Part shown: piece after piece, positions 25,280-31,838 of the stretch
How the letters are laid out: the number at the start of each line of letters is the position of its first letter
Position numbering within the stretch: position 1 is the first letter of the stretch
Source of the DNA: an uncultured Clostridia bacterium
GTDB taxonomy: Bacteria; Bacillota; Clostridia; Christensenellales; Borkfalkiaceae
Assembly: GCA_937912025.1 (NCBI GenBank)
Contig: CALDOZ010000004.1
Location: 1 to 58,984, forward strand
Reading direction: 5' to 3'
Length of the DNA: 58,984 nucleotides
Notes under the pieces: generated by a model
Databases searched by the model: none
Seen by the model: only the letters and a program-made list of their open reading frames with translations
What the model was told of the DNA's origin: nothing
Made by a program: the position numbers and the translations under genes

Positions 25280-26770
25280 TTAAATTATAATAATTTCTGC
25301 GCTATATTCCCCCCAATTATCACTCCATTTTATTGTGTGCGTTCCAATAGATAAACTATTTAAGTCGCTATAGTTTGTTGGCGTAATTTTTGAAGTTTTT
25401 ATACTGCCATCTTTATACGTTATGGTTGCCACTATATTTGTTTTTGAAAAATCAGTACCAAATTTGAAAGCCTTTTGCTCTAATGAAATTGATTCCGTAT
25501 ACATTGGAAACAACTCTGGTGTTTTATCTCCATATTTAAATTGACTCTTATCTATTCTTCTTGTATCGTAAATAATTTCACGAACAACTGTTTTTCCACT
25601 ATTATCTTTTTCTAATCTCATAGTTTCTATAGGAAGTGGTATTTCATGTAATATATTTTTAAACGTTTGTATTTTTTCTTGTATAGCCTCTATTTTTTTT
25701 GTATATTCTTTTAACGCGTTTTCTATTTCTTCATAAGTAGCATTTTCAGAAACCTTTTCTGGCATTAATTCTTTCTTTTCTTTTTCTAAAACTTCAATTT
25801 GATATTGATAAAAATAATAATTTACATCCCATGAAACGGTATATTCCGACTTTTTTTCTTCTTCAGTTTCGCCGAAATCAATTCGTATAACCTCCTCTCC
25901 ATGAAGTTTATGGGTATATCTATACCCTATTGGATCGCCAACACTATAAAACCCTATAAAACTTGGGTCTTCAGACAATTGAAAACCCCCATCTAAGAGT
26001 GGCTCAAAATAAACGTTACTATTTATTACTTGCACTCCTAGAGTCAATATTATCATAATTATTGCTAAAACTTTTTCAAAACCAATAATATTGCGTTCTT
26101 GTTTTGTCGTTTTATTGTTTTTTTCTTCATTTACAAGGTGATATACTTTTTCTTTTGTAATTTTTTCACAATTTTTTGAAAATTTTACTCTTATAATTAT
26201 TGTTAAATACATCCAAGCAAGAATAATAAAAGCCATTATCAATTGGTAAGGACATTCAAATAAAAATAACTTTTCCCAAATTAACATACAAGCACAAAGG
26301 AAAAAAATTAAAATACTTGAAAGAATTATTGAAAATATAATATTTTTTAAATCTAATTTATTAACGCATACCTCTTCATTCTTAAAATATGAAATTAAGA
26401 AGGCAATACCTTTAAATAGCAACAAAATTCCAAATATTATAATTGCAGCGCAAACCAAAGTTAATTCAAAAATAATAGCATTATATAATTGAGTCCCTAT
26501 AATTTCAACAGATAAGAACTCTACACTACTCAATATGCGCCTTATAATAATTTCAGTAAAATAATAAAAATTACCCAAACTGATATCTTTCACTGTTACA
26601 GCTGGTAAAAACCCCATTAAAAGAATAATTGCCGACGTGGCAATTGTAATAATTGCAAGGCAAAGGTTAAGTTTTTTAGCAGTATTACCAGTTACATATT
26701 TCCAAGTTTTTCGCTTTTCATTGCGAGGCTGGTTGTCTTTTAAAAGTGATTTTTCTTTAGGTTTGCTCAT
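25280..26770 (-). CDS. Hypothetical membrane protein under divergent XRE control
   Basis: A 496-aa membrane protein. A basic N-terminus is followed by about four membrane segments in the first 200 residues, another near 235-255, and a large C-terminal region presumed extracellular. That region has a coiled-coil-like stretch (about 325-380) and a final Ig-like or Bacteroidetes-type repeat (SIGTHTIKWSDNWGEYSAEIII). No known family was recognised. The start at 26770 follows AAGGAG; the longer in-frame start at 26818 lies inside the operator. Promoter TTGACT-17-TATAAT (26817-26845). Divergent from the XRE gene at 26895. Confidence 0.7.
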   Translation of the reverse strand: MSKPKEKSLLKDNQPRNEKRKTWKYVTGNTAKKLNLCLAIITIATSAIILLMGFLPAVTVKDISLGNFYYFTEIIIRRILSSVEFLSVEIIGTQLYNAIIFELTLVCAAIIIFGILLLFKGIAFLISYFKNEEVCVNKLDLKNIIFSIILSSILIFFLCACMLIWEKLFLFECPYQLIMAFIILAWMYLTIIIRVKFSKNCEKITKEKVYHLVNEEKNNKTTKQERNIIGFEKVLAIIMIILTLGVQVINSNVYFEPLLDGGFQLSEDPSFIGFYSVGDPIGYRYTHKLHGEEVIRIDFGETEEEKKSEYTVSWDVNYYFYQYQIEVLEKEKKELMPEKVSENATYEEIENALKEYTKKIEAIQEKIQTFKNILHEIPLPIETMRLEKDNSGKTVVREIIYDTRRIDKSQFKYGDKTPELFPMYTESISLEQKAFKFGTDFSKTNIVATITYKDGSIKTSKITPTNYSDLNSLSIGTHTIKWSDNWGEYSAEIIII

Positions 26771-26806
26771 AATAAACTCCTTATAGCATAAAACTTTTAT
26801 CTTGTC

Positions 26807-26875
26807 TAATGTATGCATTATATAATGTTAAAATCTATAAGTCAAGTATTTTTTAGGCGTATAATGTGCACATTA
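26807..26875. promoter_or_regulatory. Divergent promoter with two TAATG-type palindromes
   Basis: Minus strand: TTGACT (26840-26845), 17 bp, TATAAT (26817-26822). Plus strand: TATAAT at 26860-26865. Operators TAATGTATGCATTA (26807-26820, near-perfect) and TAATGTGCACATTA (26862-26875, perfect palindrome) overlap the two -10 regions, fitting repression of both genes by the XRE protein. Confidence 0.7.
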
Positions 26876-26894
26876 GGTATTGTAGGGGTGAGTT

Positions 26895-27104
26895 ATGCAT
26901 TTAAGAATAAAAGAAATTTTAGCTGAGAAAGGCAAGAGCAAATATTGGCTTTACATCCAACTTGGATTAAGTTATCAAAATTTTAACAAAATACTAAACA
27001 ATGAAACTAACGGCATTAAATTTGAAAATTTAAAAGCGATTTGCGATATTTTAGAATGTACGCCAAACGATTTATTTGAGGAATACTACAAACAAAACAA
27101 TTAA
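26895..27104 (+). CDS. Small XRE-family regulator
   Basis: A 69-aa single-domain HTH protein (MHLRIKEILAEKGKSKYWLY ... LSYQNFNKILNNE) of the XRE_N26/Cro type, ending in ICDILECTPNDLFEEYYKQ. An AGGGGTGAG ribosome site precedes it. Its probable operators are the palindromes in the intergenic region shared with the membrane protein gene. It is similar in size and layout to the regulators at 1460 and 42233. Confidence 0.85.
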   Translation: MHLRIKEILAEKGKSKYWLYIQLGLSYQNFNKILNNETNGIKFENLKAICDILECTPNDLFEEYYKQNN

Positions 27105-27128
27105 TAAAGATGCAACTAATGATTAAAA

Positions 27129-27158
27129 GCGTGGAAAAAATTTCCACGCTTTTAAATT
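27129..27158. terminator. Bidirectional GCGTGGAAA terminator
   Basis: AAAAGCGTGGAAA/TTTCCACGCTTTT. Variants of this terminator recur at 31224, 49001 and 58505. Confidence 0.85.
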
Positions 27159-27183
27159 GATTAGTTTAATTTGTGCGGTTTTA

Positions 27184-28290
27184 TTATTTATAATAATCTT
27201 CTTCAGGACTAAGCCATAATCCCTTAGGTTGTTTAATGGTTGAATTTACTTTTAATTCGCGTTTTTGCTCGGCAGATTCGTCAATAGTGAAAATAACGTC
27301 CATAACGTGTTTAGCCATTTCAACACTTGCTTTATGAGGTTCGTTTTTATAAATAGAGCGAATCATATCTACAATACCTATACCTCTACCATAATTTTTG
27401 TATTCAACAAATTGATTTAAAACTCTAAAATCGTCATCTCTAAATCTCTTAACTAACACTTCGCCGTCATACATATTAGGGTCAGGAACTACCATCGTTC
27501 CCTTTTCACCGTAAATTTCAATGAACGGAGTTTTAGTACTCCAAATGTCAAACGAATTTATAAACGAGCCTATTACTCCGTTTTCAAACGTAAAATTAAC
27601 GGCGGTATAAGTAGGAACTTCTACTGATATTTTTTCACCACGGCGTGGCGCAACCTTAATAGTTCTTTCAGGAAAAGTTATTTTTTGCATACAACTTACC
27701 GTATCAATTGGGCCTATTAAAGAAATTAATGCGTTAAAATAGTACGCCGCCATATCCATCATTGGACCAGCGCCTTTTTTGTAGAAAAAGTCTGCGTCTG
27801 GACGCCAAAACTCGTTACCACGCATAGCGCACATTGCCGAAACACCTATTGGTTTTCCTATCCAATCTTCTTCTATCGCTTTTTTTGCCGTTTGTAATGG
27901 AGCGCTTAAGAACGAGTCGGGCGCAACTCCTACTCGTTTATTGCATTCTTTAGCGGTTTTTATAATATTTTCAACGCCTTCGCGCGAACAAGCGAGGGGC
28001 TTTTCAGAATAAACGTGTTTGCCCGCTTTTAAACAAGCGATAGTAACTTCTTCGTGCGCAACTGGAACGGTTAAGTTGATAACTAAGTCAATTTCGCTAT
28101 TTTCAAGCACTACGCTTGGCGTACCATACGTTTCAATACCATATTCTTCGGCGCGTTTTTTTGCCTTTTCAACAACAATATCGCCAATTGCCACGATATC
28201 GTAATAATCAAAATATACGTTTTTTGCATTTGCTAAATACTGACGGCTAATATCACCAGCGCCAATAATACCTACTTTAAATTTTTTCAT
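27184..28290 (-). CDS. Gfo/Idh/MocA family oxidoreductase
   Basis: A 368-aa NAD(P)-dependent dehydrogenase. The Rossmann motif GIIGAGDISRQYL (about 7-19) and the family signature EKPLACS (about 97-103) with the catalytic-region Lys are present; the C-terminal beta-sheet domain follows. These enzymes act on inositols, sugars and sugar acids. It is the last gene of an AEC transporter - TIM-barrel isomerase - oxidoreductase operon, which suggests use of a polyol or sugar acid. Substrate cannot be read from sequence. Confidence 0.88.
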   Translation of the reverse strand: MKKFKVGIIGAGDISRQYLANAKNVYFDYYDIVAIGDIVVEKAKKRAEEYGIETYGTPSVVLENSEIDLVINLTVPVAHEEVTIACLKAGKHVYSEKPLACSREGVENIIKTAKECNKRVGVAPDSFLSAPLQTAKKAIEEDWIGKPIGVSAMCAMRGNEFWRPDADFFYKKGAGPMMDMAAYYFNALISLIGPIDTVSCMQKITFPERTIKVAPRRGEKISVEVPTYTAVNFTFENGVIGSFINSFDIWSTKTPFIEIYGEKGTMVVPDPNMYDGEVLVKRFRDDDFRVLNQFVEYKNYGRGIGIVDMIRSIYKNEPHKASVEMAKHVMDVIFTIDESAEQKRELKVNSTIKQPKGLWLSPEEDYYK

Positions 28291-28306
28291 AATTACTCCT
28301 TTTTAT

Positions 28307-29146
28307 TTATTGTTCGTTTATATATTTTGAAAGAGTAATATAACTCTTTTTAGCCAAATCAACTGCTTCTTCAAAAGTGTTGTTTCCTTCAGTTTCTAAA
28401 GATATAACACCGTTATAATTAATATTTTTAAGATGCTTAACACAGTTTTTAACGTCAACTAAACCTTCACCGATAGCAACGCAATCACCGCTTGCATTAA
28501 TATCTTTAGCGTGCATATGGAAAACTCTATCGCTTACCGCCGTTAAAACTTCTACTTCATTCCCATTAGTTCCCGTACTTTTATAGCCTGATTTTCCAAG
28601 ACCGCTTTCAACGTAACCTGCCCTAAAAATATTGCACGCGTCGTAGTTTACGCCTAAAACGTCCGGCGTAGAAATTGATAAGATTTTTAATAAACCATCT
28701 TTGGTTAAAGAAAACGAACCGTGGGGTTCTATGGCGACTTTTACACCTTTTTTCTTAGCAACTTCAAGTATTTTTAGCATTTTTTCTTCAAATACTTTAA
28801 AAGCGTACTCGTCGGTCATTCCTTCAGGCTTATGTCCGTCACCCGTGTGCAAAACGGGAATTCCTGCTTCGCTAGCAAACTCAATAGAGCGTATGCCCGA
28901 CTCAACCGCTTTAGGATTAGATATTATATTTCCGTCAAGCGACCATAACCCCGTAATACCTTTAAAACCAAATTTGTTTTTTAACTCGGTAAGTTTAACG
29001 GGATCGTCTTTATACACGTCAACGTGCGGACACCACGGTCCAACCGCTTGCGTTTCAAAATATTCGTAACCAATTTCGCGAATAGCGCCTAAAGCCCTTT
29101 GTAAATCGTACTGTCTAAAAAGAACTGTTCCACAACCTAATTTCAT
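28307..29146 (-). CDS. Sugar phosphate isomerase/epimerase (xylose-isomerase-like TIM barrel)
   Basis: A 279-aa AP-endonuclease-2 / IolE-IolI-type TIM barrel. Metal-ligand positions are visible: HTGDGHKPEG (about 95-104), VAIEPHGSFS (Glu about 141), YDACNIFRAGY (about 178), HMHAKD (about 216) and a late LETEGNN Glu. Members isomerise or epimerise inosose and keto-sugars. It sits between the AEC transporter and the Gfo/Idh dehydrogenase, with 15-16 bp gaps. Confidence 0.86.
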   Translation of the reverse strand: MKLGCGTVLFRQYDLQRALGAIREIGYEYFETQAVGPWCPHVDVYKDDPVKLTELKNKFGFKGITGLWSLDGNIISNPKAVESGIRSIEFASEAGIPVLHTGDGHKPEGMTDEYAFKVFEEKMLKILEVAKKKGVKVAIEPHGSFSLTKDGLLKILSISTPDVLGVNYDACNIFRAGYVESGLGKSGYKSTGTNGNEVEVLTAVSDRVFHMHAKDINASGDCVAIGEGLVDVKNCVKHLKNINYNGVISLETEGNNTFEEAVDLAKKSYITLSKYINEQ

Positions 29147-29161
29147 AATTTCTCCTTATAT

Positions 29162-30103
29162 TCACACAATAATTTGAACTAAGTATAATAACGTTGGTAT
29201 AGTTAAAACACTTAGGCAAGTATTTACTGCCGTTAACGCAACGGCGTAATCTTCTTTTTTATCGTACAACGCAACGAGCGCCGGCATTGTTGCCGCCGTT
29301 GGAACTGCCGTTGCTAAAACAACGCCGTATATTAGTTGATAAGATACGGCAAGCCCAGTTAGTTTGAGCATTAAAAGTATTAAAATAACAATTAACGGCG
29401 ATAAAATTAACTTTAAAAATGCAACGTAATACACGCTAAACCGTTTTAAATAACTTAATACGTTAACTTTCGAGAATAAAAAACCCATCAATATTACAGA
29501 CAGCGGAGCGGAAGACGAGGCTATCATTTCAATACCTCTATATATATAACCGCCGTTTAAATTCAAGTTGCATAGTGATATTATCACCCCTAAAACAAGC
29601 GCGATTGTAATGGGAGTGAAAAATCCTTTTACTACCGAGCCGTTATCACGTTTTTCAGACAAATACCATTTACCAAAGGTAAACATTAAAAAAGAGGAAA
29701 AAACGTTGAAGATGGAAACGTATACCGCTACTTGAATATCACTTGAAAACAACGCAGTTGCCAAAGGTATACCCATTAATCCACAATTAGAAAACGCCGA
29801 ACACACCGCATTTTCATAACCGCAATCGGCGTGAAAAAACTTTTTGCCTAGTATTAACGTTATAGGCACTACTACAAAAGGCAACAACGCAGAAACTAAA
29901 ACCCCTAATACTGACAAAGTGGTTAAATCAGTTAAAATAAACGTTTTTAAAACCAAAAAAGGTATTGAAACGTATATCAATATATTAGTTAAAGCCTTAC
30001 CGCTTTGAGAGTCTATTAGTTTGAGTTTGCCTAAAACGTAGCCGGGTATTAATAATAATAGAAAGATTAAAACTTCTAAAAAAACACTAAAATAATTACT
30101 CAT
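29162..30103 (-). CDS. AEC-family transporter
   Basis: A 313-aa auxin-efflux-carrier-type permease with about ten membrane helices. Typical patches are FLLLLIPGYVLGKLKLID, CGYENAVCSAFSNCGLMGIPLA and the C-terminal VALTAVNTCLSVLTIPTLLYL. AEC members export or exchange organic acids and other anions. First gene of the operon. The ATG at 30103 fits the family start, but no Shine-Dalgarno site is visible, and a structured 141-nt leader precedes it. Confidence 0.85.
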   Translation of the reverse strand: MSNYFSVFLEVLIFLLLLIPGYVLGKLKLIDSQSGKALTNILIYVSIPFLVLKTFILTDLTTLSVLGVLVSALLPFVVVPITLILGKKFFHADCGYENAVCSAFSNCGLMGIPLATALFSSDIQVAVYVSIFNVFSSFLMFTFGKWYLSEKRDNGSVVKGFFTPITIALVLGVIISLCNLNLNGGYIYRGIEMIASSSAPLSVILMGFLFSKVNVLSYLKRFSVYYVAFLKLILSPLIVILILLMLKLTGLAVSYQLIYGVVLATAVPTAATMPALVALYDKKEDYAVALTAVNTCLSVLTIPTLLYLVQIIV

Positions 30104-30244
30104 ACAATATAATATCAATTAAGTTGTAGTTTTAAGGATTTATAACTTCGCGGTTTTTCAATCTAGAAGTTACGATTGCTTTAGCAAGCGTAGTAAAACG
30201 ACAGTTTTACAAAGATTTTTACGTTAGTAAAAAGATTTAACTTC
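30104..30244 (-). promoter_or_regulatory. Structured 5' leader with mutually exclusive helices
   Basis: The predicted transcript starts at 30244 with GAAGTTA. This segment can pair with TAACTTC (minus strand, 30172-30166), enclosing three consecutive tetraloop hairpins: TTTTTAC/GTAAAAA (30233-30216), GTAAAAC/GTTTTAC (30210-30193) and TACGCTTGC/GCAATCGTA (30192-30171). A second GAAGTTA (30149-30143) can pair with the same TAACTTC instead. The outer helix and the last hairpin share two bases. It is a candidate cis-regulatory RNA of unknown class. Confidence 0.55.
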
Positions 30245-30250
30245 GCTTAG

Positions 30251-30279
30251 ATTATAATGTTTTATCTTTAACTTGTAAA
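30251..30279 (-). promoter_or_regulatory. Promoter of the AEC operon
   Basis: TTTACA (30274-30279), 17 bp, TATAAT (30251-30256) on the minus strand. Predicted start at about 30244. Confidence 0.7.
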
Positions 30280-30367
30280 TGTTCACAATAGACATTTAAC
30301 CGTACAAAACGGACATTTTTTGCATAATTAAGTTGCGTATTCTATACGCGTATGATAAACTAATTAT

Positions 30368-31219
30368 ATGGATACATTTAGCGAGCGAAAAATAGACTTT
30401 AATGGTAATAGCGTTTTAATATTTTGGGCAAAACTTGTGTCTAGCGAAACGGAAAGTTTATTAACAAGTTACACAAAACATACTTTTTACGAACTTCAAT
30501 TTCCTATTGACGGAAAGATAGTAATGAACGTAGAAAAAAATAACGATATAACGGTTAGCGCAAATGAATTTATCGTAATTCCACCCGACACTTATCACCA
30601 AATTATTGATGCAGACAGTAACGGCAAGCGTTTTATAATGGCGTTTTCGTTTGTTAAAGAAAACGCCACAGTTAAAGAATTTTTCAATCAAACAACCAAA
30701 CTTACCGTTAAACAAAAAACGTTGACGTTACAAAATTTACTTGACGTTGCGTTATCGTTTTCAAATAAGCATAGCGCGTTATCTGACGAAATATTTATTA
30801 AAATTATAAACGCAGTTTTACTTGAACTTATTAACGCTTTTGTTGGTGATTTTATTATAGACCAATCTTTAACTACTTATTTTGATAATCATATTATCAA
30901 TGAAATATATCTATATATAAAACAAAAGCGTGGCATAAACGTTACTTTAAAGTCTATTTCAAAAACTTTTGGATATAGCGAAAGACATTTAAACAGACTT
31001 TTTGTGGCCAATATAGGAAAAACTATAACTGACGTTATCTCTCATGAAAAATTAAAACGCATTGAAGAACTCGTTACTATTACTCATTTATCTCTTTCAG
31101 AGATTGCAACGGTTACCGGCTTTTGCGACGGTTATGCCATGAATAAATTTTTTAAGAGATATACTAAAACAAATTTATCTCAATACCGTAAAATATCACA
31201 AACACCTAAAAAAGATTAA
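30368..31219 (+). CDS. AraC-family transcriptional regulator
   Basis: A 283-aa regulator with an N-terminal cupin sensor domain (about 25-150, including VIPPDTYHQII) and a C-terminal pair of HTH motifs (about 185-280: INVTLKSISKTFGYSERHLN and LSLSEIATVTGFCDGYAMNKFFKRY). It is divergent from the AEC-isomerase-oxidoreductase operon and is the likely sugar-responsive activator. GACATTT occurs twice 23 bp apart at 30289-30318 and could be its site. No clear ribosome site. Confidence 0.88.
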   Translation: MDTFSERKIDFNGNSVLIFWAKLVSSETESLLTSYTKHTFYELQFPIDGKIVMNVEKNNDITVSANEFIVIPPDTYHQIIDADSNGKRFIMAFSFVKENATVKEFFNQTTKLTVKQKTLTLQNLLDVALSFSNKHSALSDEIFIKIINAVLLELINAFVGDFIIDQSLTTYFDNHIINEIYLYIKQKRGINVTLKSISKTFGYSERHLNRLFVANIGKTITDVISHEKLKRIEELVTITHLSLSEIATVTGFCDGYAMNKFFKRYTKTNLSQYRKISQTPKKD

Positions 31220-31223
31220 TAAA

Positions 31224-31250
31224 AGAGTGGAAAAAATTTCCACGCTTTTA
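31224..31250 (+). terminator. Terminator of the AraC gene
   Basis: GAGTGGAAA/TTTCCACGCTTTT, a relative of the terminators at 27129 and 58505. Confidence 0.8.
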
Positions 31251-31331
31251 AAATTTTACTTGAACTTTTACGCAATTTTACAAAATTTTTGATTGCATTT
31301 TTTAGTTTTTAAAATATTTTTACTTTATGAC

Positions 31332-31379
31332 ACTATCGAAATCGGACATATTTTTTAAAAAATGTCCGATTTCGATAGT
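31332..31379. repeat. 48-bp inverted repeat, copy 2
   Basis: Identical over all 48 bases to 16568-16615. The flanking sequences differ beyond a shared C on the left. It is located 212 bp before the AAACAAGTTAGG block, compared with 152 bp in copy 1. Confidence 0.9.
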
Positions 31380-31447
31380 ATTTTATATTTTATTTTTACG
31401 TTTTTGCAAAATTTTGAGTTAAAATTTAGTGTTTTGATAGTAAAAAA

Positions 31448-31476
31448 GTGGAGCAATAATTTGCTCCGCTTTTTTA
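31448..31476 (+). terminator. Strong extra terminator in the convergent gap
   Basis: GGAGCAA/TTGCTCC stem with flanking G-C pairing, followed by TTTTTT. It lies 230 bp beyond AraC, which already has a terminator, so it may close a separate transcript. Confidence 0.75.
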
Positions 31477-31590
31477 AGTTTAATATTGATTAGCTTAATA
31501 ATTCACGACATTAAAGGGTTTTAACGATGAGTTACGCAATAGTTAAGCCGTTAGATATTGTAAAAAATTATTAAAGAACCTTATGGTTTA

Positions 31591-31838
31591 AGGGATAGAA
31601 ACAAGTTAGGTGTTTAATTAGAGTATTTGGCAATGGGAGATGTACTTGTTGTACACGAGCAATCTAAAACGCTATAATTAAATAACCCAAACTTAAATAA
31701 TGTGCAAATTTTGACGGCGGAAAAGCGAGCAAGACGAGACACAAGAAAAAGGCAGGTCGCAATTGACCTTTATGGTCATTGCGGACTGCCTTTTTTGAAG
31801 TAACAAAGTATTGCGACGCTTATACGTCGTCAAAATTA
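31591..31838. repeat. Dispersed 3'-flanking repeat, long copy
   Basis: Shares AGGG-TAGAAACAAGTTAGG, the AATTGACC/GGTCATT hairpin and GTATTGCG with 16747-16880, in the same order and likewise ending at the stop codon of a minus-strand gene. About 110 bp between the first two blocks are absent from the other copy. Confidence 0.65.
31751..31796. terminator. Long bidirectional terminator hairpin
   Basis: Nested stems GGCAG/CTGCC and GCAAT-GACC/GGTCATTGC with a short loop, flanked by T6 on the plus strand and T5 on the minus strand. It probably ends the 31836 gene transcript. Confidence 0.8.

Larger units (their letters stand above)
31220..31835. other. 616-bp convergent intergenic region with repeats and hairpins
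   Basis: No protein gene is visible. In order it holds: the AraC terminator (31224-31250), the identical 48-bp inverted repeat (31332-31379), a hairpin GGAGCAA/TTGCTCC with T6 (31448-31476), AGGGATAGAAACAAGTTAGG (31591-31610), a possible long-range stem TTTAATTA/TAATTAAA (31612-31682), a bidirectional terminator-like hairpin (31751-31796) and GTATTGCGACGCTTATA (31808-31824). Whether an RNA is made from 31480-31796 cannot be told. Confidence 0.65.

Noticed and set aside
30143..30244. Cloverleaf-like pairing with a 7-bp outer stem, looking like a tRNA
   Set aside because: Hairpin loops are four bases, with no T-loop TTC-A motif, no anticodon loop and no CCA-like end.
31604..31610. GTTAGGT next to AAACAA, resembling an integron attC core (also GTTAGGC at 16781-16787)
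   Set aside because: No matching opposite core, no cassette structure and no integrase in the window; single 7-mers occur by chance.
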